From the NCBI GenBank assembly GCA_037976565.1, contig CP137683.1, forward strand, positions 301,600 to 365,599: a DNA stretch of 64,000 bases, given 5' to 3'. The notes under the pieces were generated by a model. The model worked only from the letters and a program-made list of their open reading frames with translations. It made no database searches and had not been told where the DNA came from. This DNA comes from Mesocentrotus franciscanus. Taxonomy: Eukaryota; Echinodermata; Echinoidea; Camarodonta; Strongylocentrotidae. Below, one piece after another: positions 23,470 through 35,535 of this stretch; position 1 is the first letter of the stretch, and each line of letters begins with the position of its first letter. The position numbers and the translations under genes are program-made.

Positions 23470-25629
23470 TGCCTCACAATTTCCCATTGACTCTGTACAC
23501 ACAAATGGTTAAGTTAAAGTTGCACTTTTATGCCTAAATAAAGTATTGTGTGAGACCATTCATGCTTGAATAGTTTAAAATTACAGTGGTGGGCAAAACA
23601 TACTTGTATCCTAATCCTGGTCGTACACAGATTTTGATAAAATGTATAATTTTTTCAACAGACTCTATTGGAAAATATGGAGCAATGACATCATCAACAA
23701 AGTCAATGCAAATTAAAATGTTTTGTGTGTTTTAGGGGGAAATTTTGCTGCTGAACACTTTTCAGCCATAATTATCCTAAAATGAACTGAGCTCAGCCAC
23801 TGAAAGCTAAAATAAACTAAATACATCTATTTATGAAAATTCTCCTCAAATTCAATTTCTATTACCTCTTAATTGAATTCGCATTTAGTTTTCAGGTCGA
23901 CAACATTTTTTGAAGGGTTAAGTCTTAAATATAATTGGAGGGGGCATGTTGATTTTGGTCTCATAAATTGCCATAGACATCAAACGAAGCAGTCCATAGA
24001 TACATTGTTGAAAAAATTATGTGTGTCGGACTTATGCAAAACAACGTGGGGCATAATGCCTCTCTCTGGCTCTACTGTGTTTCAACTCAAATCTTGTTTT
24101 TAGGACAATATATTAGGGGTTTATTATTAAAGGTATTTAGACAGTGTAATTGGATTTGTCACAATTGAAAACATAATAAGCCATTAAAATGCCAATTGCC
24201 CTTCAAAAAGAGAATAGAAGATACAATTTTTGTTCACATTTTTGAAAAATGAGGACTCAGCATTTTGGCCACGCCTCCTTAAATTTGATTTTGGGCGGCA
24301 CTGTCTGGATATTCTTCCAATTTGGTGTCATATCGATCAGGAGATCAAGCTGCATCAACAAGCTGAGATATGTCCCATCTGTTTCTGAAAAATACTTATT
24401 CCCCTGTAGCCCACTTCTAATAGTAAACATCCTACTAAATGCCCTCAGTAAATAGTGCTATATCCTGCCAACGAATCCATAATTTCCACTTTACTCTACT
24501 ACTCCATGATAAAGTTGATTTATATCTTATCCCCTCCGCTCTCCTTCCACCACAAATACAATTCTTTTTCCATCTTTTTTTAAAATGTACTATGCAAAGA
24601 CTGATGCTGTTTCAATCACCAGTTTAAAGATATTCAGTCCAAAGTTTACCTAATTTTTTGTGTTCTCGCTGTTAACATCCCCAATGAAAATATCTAGTTC
24701 CTCATCTTTAAATACATTAAACAGAAGTGCAGCATTTTCCTCTCACAATTTTTCCTTGGGGGGCTGCCATTTTGATTACAATTCATGTCCAGTGAAAATA
24801 TCGGCCAGCACACAAACACAGCAGCCGGCCGGCCGACCACAGGAGGGGTGCCAGTACGATCAAGATGCCTGGCACAACTGGGGAATCTCTGGCTAGCTTG
24901 CCACATCTCCGCTGCCTGCTGACAGTTGCAAATTGTGCATCCGATACCGATAGCATCATAGCTCTATATCCTAAACGATTTCTATACCATGAGGCTATAA
25001 TATAATAATTTTGATAATAATGATAATAGAGCGCCAACTCCTCTCTGTAGATATGGCAGATAAAAATCATTGCGATGATGAAATGCTCATTTCACGCTGT
25101 TCATTGGACTGTTGTTTACATATGACGTCATAGATATAACTTCAAACGGCAAGATCCTAGAGGCTAGACTAAAATTGCTAAATTGCTCAACAAAAATATT
25201 AACTAGGTCAAAGGACATCATGGATGTAGTGATCTCATAACTCGATGCCACACTATCATGACTTGACCTCTAGATCTACCAAAGGCACTCCACAAATGCC
25301 TAGCCTTAGATAATAGTAAAAGTAATTAACAATAACTGTAACAACTAAAGTTAGGACCTCGGGCTAGGTCAAGGTGTCCAGTTAAAAAGGGACTCTGGGA
25401 GCATTTGAATAGGATACATGGCCAAGGTCTCCTTTTGCTCTACATGTAAGTCTACATGTATTATTGAAAGATGAACAGTATGTAGGCCTATTATCAGTTT
25501 GCAGATTTTGACTTCCAAATTAATTTGGATCAAGTTAGTCTATTCTGTATTCATTGGATATCAATGAGTAAGCCGCATTAAATGTCACATTAAATAACTG
25601 TTACATCACATCTGTTTTGTTTTGAACAG
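23470..25629. other. Intron/intergenic sequence, no gene seen
   Basis: Mostly AT-rich. A GC-richer patch at 24780-24970 (CAGCCGGCCGGCCGACC) and a perfect TGACGTCA at 25123 occur before exon 25630. These could mark an alternative promoter for the SET gene, but nothing decides it. Confidence 0.5.
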
Positions 25630-25738
25630 TATGTCTTCCAGGAGAAAAAGATTTTCTCCGCAGCCGAAGCAGAGCATTTCTGTAGCCTGGGGAAGGACAA
25701 GAGTGGATTTCAAAAACAATATATAAATGATGTGATCG
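25630..25738 (+). CDS. KMT5A-like SET protein, exon upstream of SET core
   Basis: The acceptor TTTTGTTTTGAACAG and the donor GATCG|GTAAGA bound a 36-codon segment beginning YVFQEKKIFSAAEAEHF. It ends with 1 nt that completes a Gly with the next exon, so it leads straight into the SET core. The segment is charged and probably helical, equivalent to the region before SET in KMT5A. There is no Met in the coding frame, so translation must start upstream. An ATG exists in another frame of this exon but stops after 22 codons and does not join the SET frame. Confidence 0.72.
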
Positions 25739-26640
25739 GTAAGAATAACCTTTCTTTGAGTTTAAATAAGTGCTGCCAAGAACTGTAAATTTAGAATGAA
25801 ATATGGAATAATTTTTACAAGTGTGTGTAGTATTATTACGTATGTTACAGATACAGTTACAGTTCTATCTGCTTCTAGTAAAGTCTGTGTTTCAAAAGGG
25901 AGACAGTGGATCAGGACATTTTGGGGAATTTGTATCTTTTAGTGGGTGAGGGCTATTTGTCTTTATTATGGGTGTGGATCACTAAATTTTCTGATAATTG
26001 CTGCCTATATCATTGACTTTGAATAAACTTGGAAAAGTTTTATTCAATGTACCTTTCCCATCGGGCTCCTCAGGACAGTTTCCAGACCAAAAGATCTGCC
26101 ATCTGATTCTTTTGGCCGAGAACCAGAATTGTCTCTCACAGTCACAGCTTTCCTTTCTTGCGGGGACCATGGATCAGTATACACAAAGTAGGATTCTCAT
26201 CTTTGGTAATAATCACCTGATAACAGTGCAGAACTGTGAATGGATTCCATCAGCATTGGATTTGGTTAAGTTTGACTGGATGGAAATGATAAGCTCTAAT
26301 TGGTTCGTGTCTTTTGGTTTGGTCAGTGTTTCATTTTGGCTAAAGTGAAGACACAACAAAAAATGTGTTTTAATGATCAGAAAAAGAAAAAACTGGTTAA
26401 TGGTACAAGGCACGTGCTGGCAAAAGAGTAATACTTTTCTAGCATCTAATGTTACTGCATGATTTTGTAGCAAAACACCAGCTGTTTGGCAACAGTGACC
26501 CCTCACGTACCTTTAGTAAATTTGTACGTCATTTTGTTGAAAGACAAAAAAATTGATAAAATACTTTTTGAGTTGCGGTACAATTATGATTTCTGATTTT
26601 TCCTTTAACCTTCAAAATCACAAACATTTGTATTTTCCAG

Positions 26641-26788
26641 GATATGGTCTTTTTACATCAATGACTTTCGAGAAGGGGAGCTTTCTCCTTGAATATAGAG
26701 GCGAGCGGTCTTTAGTTTCTGATGATGAGGAGATGACCAGTGAAGACTCGTATGTTTTTCACTTTAAACACTGTGGTGTAAAGTACAG
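26641..26788 (+). CDS. KMT5A-like SET domain, first half
   Basis: The acceptor TTGTATTTTCCAG and the donor TACAG|GTAGGC flank 48 codons containing GYGLFTSMTFEKGSFLLEYR. This is the classic SET-N signature G-x-G-hydrophobic...F-x-K-G-x-F-hydrophobic-x-E-Y-x-G. An acidic insert and YVFHFKHCGVKY follow, the strand pair before the D-A motif. The order and spacing resemble KMT5A (SETD8, H4K20 monomethyltransferase). The next coding exon is 16.7 kb downstream, an intron filled with transposons and satellite DNA. Confidence 0.9.
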
Positions 26789-27769
26789 GTAGGCAAACCG
26801 AAGTTCAATTCTATTCTTTGGTCCCAAGGCTCTCCCTCTGGTCAACTAGCGAACTCTAAAATTTCTTGAAAGTGCTTGCTAATATTCTGAAATTTTACAT
26901 CATTTATTTTTTCAGGGATTTTGTTATCAACTTATAAATAGTTTTCAAAAAGCTAAAATGCTGTAACAGGAGATATTTTGGTCCCTTCATTATTCAAAGG
27001 TCTGATAAATTTGAATGTCATCTTTGTGTGGTGCACATTATGCACATAAACTTTAAGGAACATCTGCACATGTAATTTACAGCATTGTTGACATGTACAA
27101 TGTACATGCATTTTATGGTCCCATTGTGCTCTCTTGTGAAAATATTTTTTTCTACATTTATATTGTACATAGTTTTTTTTTTTTGGGGGGGGGGTCTATT
27201 GCAGCCATTCTGAATTTAAAAAAATTACTGCAAATGACATTAATGATACAATCTTTAAAAAAAAATCTTGTTTTCAGACACTAATTCACTCACACGTGTA
27301 CATCATAATTACATGCACTTTGTGGTCAGACAGTGCTAGTTCTTTCATATTATATAGTAAATTAGTATATTAGTTAGGGGCTTATGTTGGCATTTTGAAT
27401 TTCAAAATGCAGCATTCTATCGTATAAGAAATTCAAGGTTTAGCTAAAAAAATCATGTTTTCAGACAGTTTCATTCATCCATCACAATTACAGGCATTTT
27501 ATGATCAGTGTGTGTGTAATTTTGTGATTTGTATGGCTAATTTGCATATTTTGGCGGCTATCTAGGATTTTGTCAATTTGCAAAAAATGTTGGTTTTTTG
27601 AGTGGCATCATGTAGATTTTGAATCAGCATCCTCAACAACGAACCATCAAAAACATTGACTTACATGTATTATTTCATTCCTACGTGGACAATTCGCGTA
27701 AGTGGACATAATTCCAAGGACACTTTTTAGCAGAAAGCCACTGCTATGTTTACTGACAAGGGTTTCTTG

Positions 27770-27868
27770 GTGATGGTGATGCGATTTTGATGATGATGGT
27801 GATGGTGGTCGGCGTTCGATGATTATGGTGATGGTGGTGATGATGATGGTGATGACGATTCGATGATG
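27770..27868. repeat. (GATGGT)n-type low-complexity repeat
   Basis: Irregular GATGATGGTGATGGTGGT triplet repeats. The open frames here only reflect the triplet pattern. Confidence 0.9.
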
Positions 27869-27869
27869 C

Positions 27870-27967
27870 AATACACACCCCTTCTTTACTGAACCTACAA
27901 CAGAGGACTCCTGTATTTATATGCTATTTCGCCGTGGACATTAGGGCTGGCAATACACACCTCTTCT
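27870..27967. repeat. 79-bp satellite, diverged monomers
   Basis: Contains GGCAATACACACC, CTTCTTTA, CTGAACCTACAAC and GAGGACTCCTGTATTTATA in satellite order. This is the left edge of the broken satellite array and lies just before a MITE pair. Confidence 0.75.
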
Positions 27968-28606
27968 TTAAAGGGAAGTCTATGCGATAATTTAATTTAA
28001 AATTGAAATAGAGCAAAAATCAAGCTTTCAGAAAATGTCTTACTTGACTCTGTAGACCCATGAATAACCGAGTAATCACTGGAAGCGATATAAGCAAAAG
28101 TGCTCGCGCGAGCCAGTTTTACCGAATGCATTTCGCTACACTGTCCGCATGACGTCAGTGTCGCACTTTTGTTGAGCAAGCAGTCAGAAATCCCACGGCT
28201 TGAGGTTCAAACACCAATATTTCTACATTTTTACATCAAAATTGTCAGCTCAAATATCTAGAATCTATTGAGCATATATCGCCCTATGTGTCAAGGGCTT
28301 CAGAATTGGAAAAGTGGTCATTTTCCCAAGAACTGATAAAATTTGTGCAGCTATACACTTGACACATCGATATCTTGCATCCAGTCAATGGAGAAAGTTC
28401 GCACATGCGCAGTTATAGTGCCACAATGACGTCACACGGCCATCGCACTTGCAATGCGAGAACTATTTTAGAAATAATTACCATCACAAAATTGGAGCTT
28501 AAAAATCACAAAAGTAACGCCCGTGGATGAAAGTGGTATCAAAATGCTCCTTAATTTTCAAGCCATAAAATAGATTTTATTGGAAATCGTCTAGACTTCC
28601 CTTTAA
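27968..28606. mobile_element. MITE with TTAAAGGGAAGTCTA ends
   Basis: The inverted ends TTAAAGGGAAGTCTA and TAGACTTCCCTTTAA are perfect over 15 bp. Two TGACGTCA sites lie inside (28150 and 28427). It is inserted in a satellite monomer, and its right TTAA is also the left TTAA of the next MITE. Confidence 0.9.
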
Positions 28607-28981
28607 AGGGATCGTTTAACAATGATAAATCTGAGATACACGGCCCTACGTGTTATCAGTGTCTGTGATATGGTGTAATATTGAAGCCCTAAAAATCGCG
28701 CTTCAAAATGATCAAGAAGTGCCTCAAAAAGTAAAAATCTGTGAGTGACCGGTTTTACCATACTCGTTTCCCCAATAGACTGTAGTGTTATGAAAACCGT
28801 CCGGTGAACGGTTTTGAAAATTTGTAATTTCAATCATAAATATCTTGATAATCAGACAGGCGATCGGCTTGTAAAAGTCATGGAGTTCCTGACTGACATA
28901 AAGGTTTATAATTATCATAGCAGCATGAGCTAAATCCGGATTTTGTTTCAGAATCTGAGACAAAGTTACGGATCCCTTTAA
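28603..28981. mobile_element. 379-bp MITE, family shared with 61816-62199
   Basis: Ends are TTAAAGGGATCGT and ACGGATCCCTTTAA. The interior (ATATGGTGTAATATTGAAGC, TAAATATCTTGATAATCAGA, CAGGCGATCGGCTTGTAAAA) matches the minus strand of 61816-62199 along its whole length. It has no coding capacity. Confidence 0.9.
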
Positions 28982-29179
28982 TACAAACCTGCAACAATGG
29001 ACCTCTGTATTTGGGCAGGTCCAAGCTAATCCGCACATTAGGTATGTAACATTTCAGAGATTTCGGACTATAAAAGACAATGAGAACAAATTGTGATTTA
29101 AGAGACAATCATGTCTATCATTGTACCTATGGGGAGAACATTTGTGCAAAGTTTCGCGACTCTCGGTCTTTTGGTTAGT

Positions 29180-30365
29180 GAGTTAGGTGGAAATTTAGGT
29201 GTGTTACGTATGGGACGCAGAAAATGAGATTTTTAAAATAAAAGTTTGAGCTTAAATCTCTGTGAAAGTATTTTAGTTATCATTCTGAAACTTACTGTGC
29301 ATAAAGGTAAACTACATGTACTCAATATTTTAAATCTGAAGTTTCAGCCAATTCCATTGAATAGTTTCTTCATAGTGATTGATTAATCTCACAAAAGTTA
29401 TGTTACGTATGGGATGTTTCGTATGGGACACTTTTGGACGCATGCATTTTCAATAGGAAAATCTGGAAAAAAAAATCAATTTTCTGTGAAAATGTAAGGT
29501 TGCCTTCACACTTATATCAGGTTTTTGGTACCATTTGGTGATAATTAACATACAGAGCTTATCCAGGCAGAAAGAAAATGAAATCCCACCTTTTTTCATC
29601 TGCTGCTGTATATTTTTTTTTTTCTGCCATTGACTTTGTACACACATTGCCCAGAAATTACTGTTGATATGTGATATTTTTGGAATATTATTTTCAAATT
29701 CAATTTTGTTTGTTTATTTCTATTTTTCTATAAATATCTTGTAAAAAAATTACCACAAAAGAGATCAAATAAAAATTAATTGCAAGTATTATAGCACACT
29801 ATAATTCGTAATTTCGGAAGAATCATAACATTTGTAAAAAATATATTTTTGTAAATAACCGTATGTTAAATAACTAATAATATAATGATATTATCATCCA
29901 AAGGTATTTTTAAGACAGTAGATTATGATCAGATTGAAGTGCAGCTGTAAAATTTCCCAATAACAAGGTTTAAATTTTGTATTCTTAGCTATATGGCCAT
30001 CGACTTTGTACACAAATTTCCCATACGTAACACTTTTTTGGAGTACCTCTCAAATCAAAGTGGAGCGATTTATGAAAATTATAATGATGCATTCTTGTCA
30101 CATTTGTGATAAATTAGAACTTTTCTAAGTTTGGTTAGAATAGATAATGAACTTTTGAGAAAACTAAAAAACTTGACATCATAATGTTATGTATGGGACA
30201 AATCGGGAGGACGCAGCCTCATTGAAAAATAGACATGGTCATGATTTTTTTATTTGCCAAATTAATTGGGGATAAAAGGAATCTGTTATGTGAGTGTCAG
30301 TTTCTAACTTTCATTCACTTATTTTATATGATTTTTTTAAATTGTCCCATACGTAATGCCTGAAT
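29180..30365. repeat. ~1.2-kb block with inverted TTACGTATGGGAC motifs
   Basis: TTACGTATGGGAC-like words occur in the plus orientation at the left (29203, 29400-29425) and centre (30186) and inverted (GTCCCATACGTAA) at 30018 and 30344. GCCATTGACTTTGTACAC-like words occur at 29629 and 30000, and again at 42155. Probably an old composite element. Boundaries are uncertain. Confidence 0.5.
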
Positions 30366-30515
30366 TTCATTTCATGCAATTTGGGCCCGAATAAATTTGC
30401 ATATTTACAATTTTTTTTTGATTCAGAAACTTCAACTCATGCTATTTGATGATGTGTATCACATTCCTTTCCTTTCAAAATAAAAATTTGGTGTTTGAGA
30501 GGACATTATCTTGGA

Positions 30516-30638
30516 CCTGCCCATTTACAGACCGTCACCATGTCACCATGGACGTTAGCCATTAGGCCTGGCAATGTACACCTCTTCTTTCCAAACCTGC
30601 AACAGTGGACCTCTATTTACAGACTATACTGTAGCCTC
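30516..30638. repeat. 79-bp satellite, ~1.5 monomers
   Basis: CACCATGGACGTTAG, GGCAATGTACACCTC, CTGCAACAGTGGACCTC in satellite order, cut off by the foldback element starting at about 30641. Confidence 0.9.
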
Positions 30639-30640
30639 TT

Positions 30641-31511
30641 GACGTGGCCCACTTCGGATTTGGGTGTGCGAAGCACACCCTTCGGGGTGCGGAGCACCCC
30701 CGGAGCAGCCGCAGGCTCTGAAGGGGCCTCTTAACTAATGATTCGCGCCATTTCTGCTGTCATTTTTTTTTCAAGTAATAAGTTACTAGGTAAACCCTAT
30801 TTTCACAGAAATTTTTTTTCGGTGATATTCAAGCCAATGAGAGCGTTATAACCCGATCACATGACATCAATTTTAATATTCATAAGTCCTTCGTTAATGA
30901 TATGCACGATTCACAAATCCGAAAATGGCGTCCGCCGTCTCAGTCTCAGAAGGTATCAAGTATACCTCAACTTTCTTGAAAATCGAAAGATTTAAGAATC
31001 CACAAGTAAGCGAGTAAAAGCATTCAAATATGCCTTGTAAGGTTGTGATGTTTTTGTGAATCTGCCCACAGGATTCGGAAAAAGTGTCATATTTCATGCA
31101 TTACCGCTGTGCACAGATTATCTTCGTCACGCTGCCTAGGCTCCGAAACAGCTGAGTGCAAGCGCAGCTAATCAACCAATGTTTGTTTCAAGAACAGGCG
31201 TTTTATACTGAATTCATTGATCGGGTAGTAGAAAAGTATGCAACTAAGAACAGATATATGAGGGAGGCGAATTATATTTAGACTAATCAACAAATGGCTC
31301 TACGAAGAATTTCATTTGACAACATCGAGTGCTTTATAAATATATATGAGTATGTGTTTTATTCATTATACGATGAATAATTCATAACCGACAACAGAAA
31401 TGGCGCGAATCACTAGTTAAAAGGCCCTTGAGGTGCTTCGCACCCGGGGTGCTCCGCACCCCAAAGGGTGTGCCGCACACTCAAAACCGTAGTGGGCCAC
31501 GTCAAGAGGCA
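30641..31511. mobile_element. 870-bp foldback element with GC-rich ~125-bp arms
   Basis: The left arm begins CTGTAGCCTCTTGACGTGG and the right arm ends with CCACGTCAAGAGGCAACAG. The arms stay complementary through GC-rich GTGCGAAGCAC/GGGGTGCGGAGCACC hairpins to GATTCGCGCCATTTCTG. It interrupts the satellite, flanked by ACTATA and ACTATG, a likely short target duplication. The interior is unique AT-rich DNA without ORFs. Confidence 0.9.
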
Positions 31512-32968
31512 ACAGACTATGTCACCGTGGACGTTAGACCTGGCAGTACACATCTCTTCTTTCCAAACCTTCAACAGTGGACCTCTATTTACAGACCATG
31601 TCACCGTGACCGTTAGACCTGGCAATACACACCTCTTCTTTACAAACCTGCAACAGTGGACTTCTATTAAACAGACTATGTCACCGTGGACGTTATACCT
31701 GGCAATACACACCTCCTCTTTCCAAAATTGCAACAGTGGACCTCTATTTACAGACTATGACACCGTGAGCGTTAGACCTGGCAGTACACACCTCTTCTTT
31801 CCAAACCTGCAACAGTGGATCTCTATTACAGACCATGTCACCGTGGACGTTAGACCTGGCAATACACACCTCTTCTTTCCAAACCTGCAACAGTGGACCT
31901 CTATTTACAGACCATGTCACCGTGGACGTTAGACCTGGCAATACACACCTCATCTTTACAAACCTGCAACAGTGGACCTCTATTTACAGACCATGTCACC
32001 GTGGACGTTAGACCTGGCAATACACACCTCTTCTTTTCAAACCTGCAACAGTGGACCTCTATTTACAGACCATGTCACCGTGGATGTTAGACCTGGCAAT
32101 ACACACACCTTCTTTCCAAACCTGCAACAATGGACCTCTATTTACAGACCATGTCACCGTGGACGTTAGACCTGGCAGTACACACACCTTCTTTCCAAAC
32201 CTGCAACAGTGGACCTCTATTTACAGACCATGTCACCGTGGACGTTAGACCTGGCAATACACAACTCTTCTTTCCAAACCTGCAACAGTGGACCTCTATT
32301 TACAGACCATGTCACCATGGACGTTAGACCTGGCAATACACACCTCTTCTTTACAAACCTGCAACAGTGGACCTCTATTTACAGACCATGTCACCCTGGA
32401 CGTAAGACCTGGCAATACACACATGCAACAGTGGACCTCTATTTACAGACTATGTCACCGTGGACGTTGGACCTGGCAATACACACCTCTTTTTTCCAAA
32501 CCTGCAACAGTGGACTTCTATTTACAGACCATGTCCCGTGGACGTTAGACCTGGCAATGCACACCTCTTCTTTACAAACCCGCAACAGTGGACCTCTATT
32601 TACAGATCATGTCACCCTGGACGTTAGACCTGGCAATACACACATGCAACAGTGGACCTCTATTTACAGACTATGTCACCGTGGACGTTAGACCTGGCAG
32701 TACACACATCTTTTTTCCAAACCTGCAACAGTGGACTTCTATTTACAGACCATGTCACCCTGGACGTTAGACCTGGCCATACACACATGCAACAGTGGAC
32801 CTCTATTTACAGACTATGTCACCGTGGACGTTAGACCTGGCAATACACACCTCTTAATTCCAAACCTGCAACAGTGGACCTCTATTTACAGATATGTCAC
32901 CGTGGACGTTAGACCTGGCAGTACACACCTCTTATTTACAAACCTGCAACAGTGGACTTCTGTATTCA
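31512..32968. repeat. 79-bp satellite, main array (~20 monomers)
   Basis: Head-to-tail units of 79 bp containing GTGGACGTTAGACCTGGCAA and TGCAACAGTGGACCTCTATT. At least three units are a 64-bp variant lacking 15 bp of the CTCTTCTTTCCAAAC stretch. Because 79 is not a multiple of three, overlapping open frames recur every 79 bp in rotating frames. They are artefacts of the repeat. Confidence 0.97.
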
Positions 32969-33419
32969 CCGTCAGGGCTGTTTGAATAAAATCATGTCGA
33001 TTTTAGTCATGATTTAAATCACTTTGATTTTAAAATATAAATCACTGTATATAAATCAACTTTCCTGAAGAAAAAAATGTTTTCACAACTTTTCCCTTCT
33101 TTACAATTATTCTCAAATTTATCATTTATAATCTTGGCTTTATCTGTTTTGACACTTAAAATATATGGTATACCATGTAGAAGTCTGATTTAAACCACTG
33201 TTTATATTTCTTCCCCATCGAGCAATGTTTTCAATGGGTCTGCGGCAGTAGACAACTATATTATGCAAATAAATTAAAAAAAACAAATTTAAGTGGATTA
33301 TTCTGTAAAATATTACCATAAACCATGATCAAATAATGCTTTTTACCAGTAAATACCGGTAAAAACCGGAAATACAGGGAAATATAAATTTTGTTCTCTC
33401 TGATCATATTCAATTGGTC

Positions 33420-33660
33420 TTGGTCATTTGCTCGGCGATAATTACTCTTGCCATGGTTGCTCCAGCGACATTGCTCCCCGACAATTGCTCCGTGATAAAT
33501 GCTCCGGCAACAAATGCTCCAACGACAATTCCTTCTTACATGGGAAAAACTTCTATGGAATTGTCACTGGAGCAATTGTCATAGAAGTTTAATATTTTTA
33601 TCATCAGAGTAAAAGTTGCTGGAGTGAGTGACAGGAGCAATTGTTGCTCTTCAAAGAGGA
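33420..33660. repeat. GACAATTGCTCC motif cluster
   Basis: About eight degenerate ATTGCTCCGGCGACA-like words, with inverse GGAGCAATTGTC words toward the right end, giving a weak foldback. Confidence 0.65.
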
Positions 33661-34541
33661 AATGTGCTCAGTGCAACTGTGGCCTGAGTATGCGTTGGAT
33701 GACCCAGAAGGCTCATTTGAAGCAGAATGAAATCGAATCATGCATTTCATTAGTGAACATGCAATGGTAAACCAATTAATATTGCAATAAGCTCACAAAA
33801 AAATGTATTTCTGATTGTGTGCAGCAAAAATTGTATAGCAATAGGCGAGTTTGTGTGAAGTATGCCAGTGTGCATGTTTTAATGTGAGTGCACACATTGG
33901 TTAGGGTTTTGAGGAATGTCAGATTTTCAGGTATTTCGGAAATCCAGATTTTTATCTATAACAAAAAAATTCTGTTTTTTCCTTATTATCCCATTTTTTC
34001 TTTTCTCTTGTTCTCTCCGTTTTCTCCGGGAAAGCAGAATGATTTTTAAAAGAAATAGATTAAAATAAAAGAACAAAATCAAGCACACGAAAGTCATCAA
34101 ATGGTCTAGGATATTAGACGGAAAACGCACATTTTTGGTGTTAAAATCTGGTAATCTTCGATAAACAACTAGAAAGTAGAAGTCCCTACGTAGGGAACAG
34201 CAACGAAAGAACGGATACGTGAACCATTCAACAATCCACACGCATGCTTCCAATAGCGTTGGTCGCCTGTTGCCATAATCTCAGCGTGCCAGCGCCGGTG
34301 GGAATATCACTGGGTGCTGGGTGCTAGCATACGTGTACTGCGATAATTTCGTCGGAAAGATGGGGGTTTGATCTTCATGAAAGCAAACTTTTATCTTCGA
34401 AATAGCATGGAATAAGACAGAACCTTGAATATAATGTATTTGGAAGCATGCTGGATTGTGTAAAATATTTGATTGAAGATCTTTTATTGGAAATCTTTTT
34501 GCCTTTTGGAAATATCCTGAATATGGAATTAGACAGAACAG

Positions 34542-34721
34542 CGATGAGCAATACAAACAATGTTTACGCTGGAATAAAAAACAAGTGGAACTGGAAATGG
34601 ACAGAGGAAAAAGATTGCCATGGAGTGTTTCTTAGTGATAACATGTACATGAGGAAAATAAACAAAAAGGGCATTGCATGTTGCAAATTTTACAATGCGA
34701 GATCAACTATGGGAATGGAGG
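34542..34721 (+). CDS. Possible zinc-finger (BED-like) first exon
   Basis: From an ATG at 34542 the frame runs 60 codons to a strong donor GGAG|GTAAGC at 34721. The peptide has the pattern K-W-x-W-x-W-x-x-E-K-D...F-L-S-D...M-R-K-I-x-K-x-G-x-A-x-C. It resembles the start of BED/C2H2-type zinc-finger proteins related to transposases in marine invertebrates. The second Cys of the usual C-x-x-C is Tyr here (CCKFYN), so the finger may be broken. The open frame extends 31 codons upstream of the ATG and past the donor to 34795. I found no following exon. It could be a TE fragment or a host exon. Confidence 0.35.
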
Positions 34722-35346
34722 TAAGCAAGACATTTTACGCCATACAGGGATGTCACCACAAAGGCTTAGCAAAGCGATGTAAATGCATACATTAGAGTGT
34801 GAAGTATTTATGTTGCATGTGCTGTGAAATTTTCTTGTAATTAAAAGTGTACAATATGGGAGAAAAAAGGTATAATTGTTTTTGTTTATTTTTATGTGGC
34901 AAATTTTGATATCAACCTACATGTACCTACTGTAGCAAGTTTCAAAAACTGCAGATTTTAAACTTGACAAATATTTCAGGACAGTTCAGTCTAATTTCTA
35001 TCTTCAGAATTTTTTATACTTGCAATTTTCTACATCAAAATATACAATATATTTAAGGGGAAAGACCCCTCAGATATGCTCAGATTGCACCAGAGAGCAT
35101 CTAAAACCCCAGAGCTTCCAGAGCCCTTAAGCGGGCCCTGGACCCTGGTCGCAAGGGACTTAGCGCTCGTGATGTGCGGGAAGTGCACATGAGAGTTTTC
35201 CAATTTTGGCAGGCATGACTTTCTGGAATTTTTTAAAGCTCCACTAACATCCCTTGGTTTTGTTTGTAGGTGACAATTAGGCTGTTTTGATTTTTTTATC
35301 TACAGCAGTCTTTTGCATCAGTTGTTGAGGCAAAAGCAATTCAAAA

Positions 35347-35507
35347 TACAGGTAGCTCTGTCTAAGTCAAATCTCTTGGGACCACAAAAATTTGTTCGAC
35401 TTAGGCAAAATTCAACTTAGAAATAGTAAAGAACACAGTTTCTATATCATTTGGTGCAATAAAATATTTCGACTTAGGCAAGTTCGACTGAGGCAGAGTT
35501 GACTGTA
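35347..35507. mobile_element. 161-bp MITE (CTCTGTCTAAGTC type)
   Basis: Left end TACAGGTAGCTCTGTCTAAG and right end inverse of TACAGTCAACTCTGCCTCAG, with GACTTAGGCAA words inside. The TA ends suggest a Tc1/mariner-type target (inference). Confidence 0.75.
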
Positions 35508-35535
35508 TAAAAAATAAGCATTTTTAATCATATTT

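Noticed and set aside
25631..25699. Short ORF starting MSSRRKRF in the SET-gene exon
   Set aside because: It stops after 22 codons and is out of frame with the SET core.
31468..32985. Series of overlapping ORFs with repeated MDLYLQTMSPWTLDL peptides
   Set aside because: They come from the 79-bp satellite read in rotating frames. There is no start, splice or codon signal beyond the repeat.
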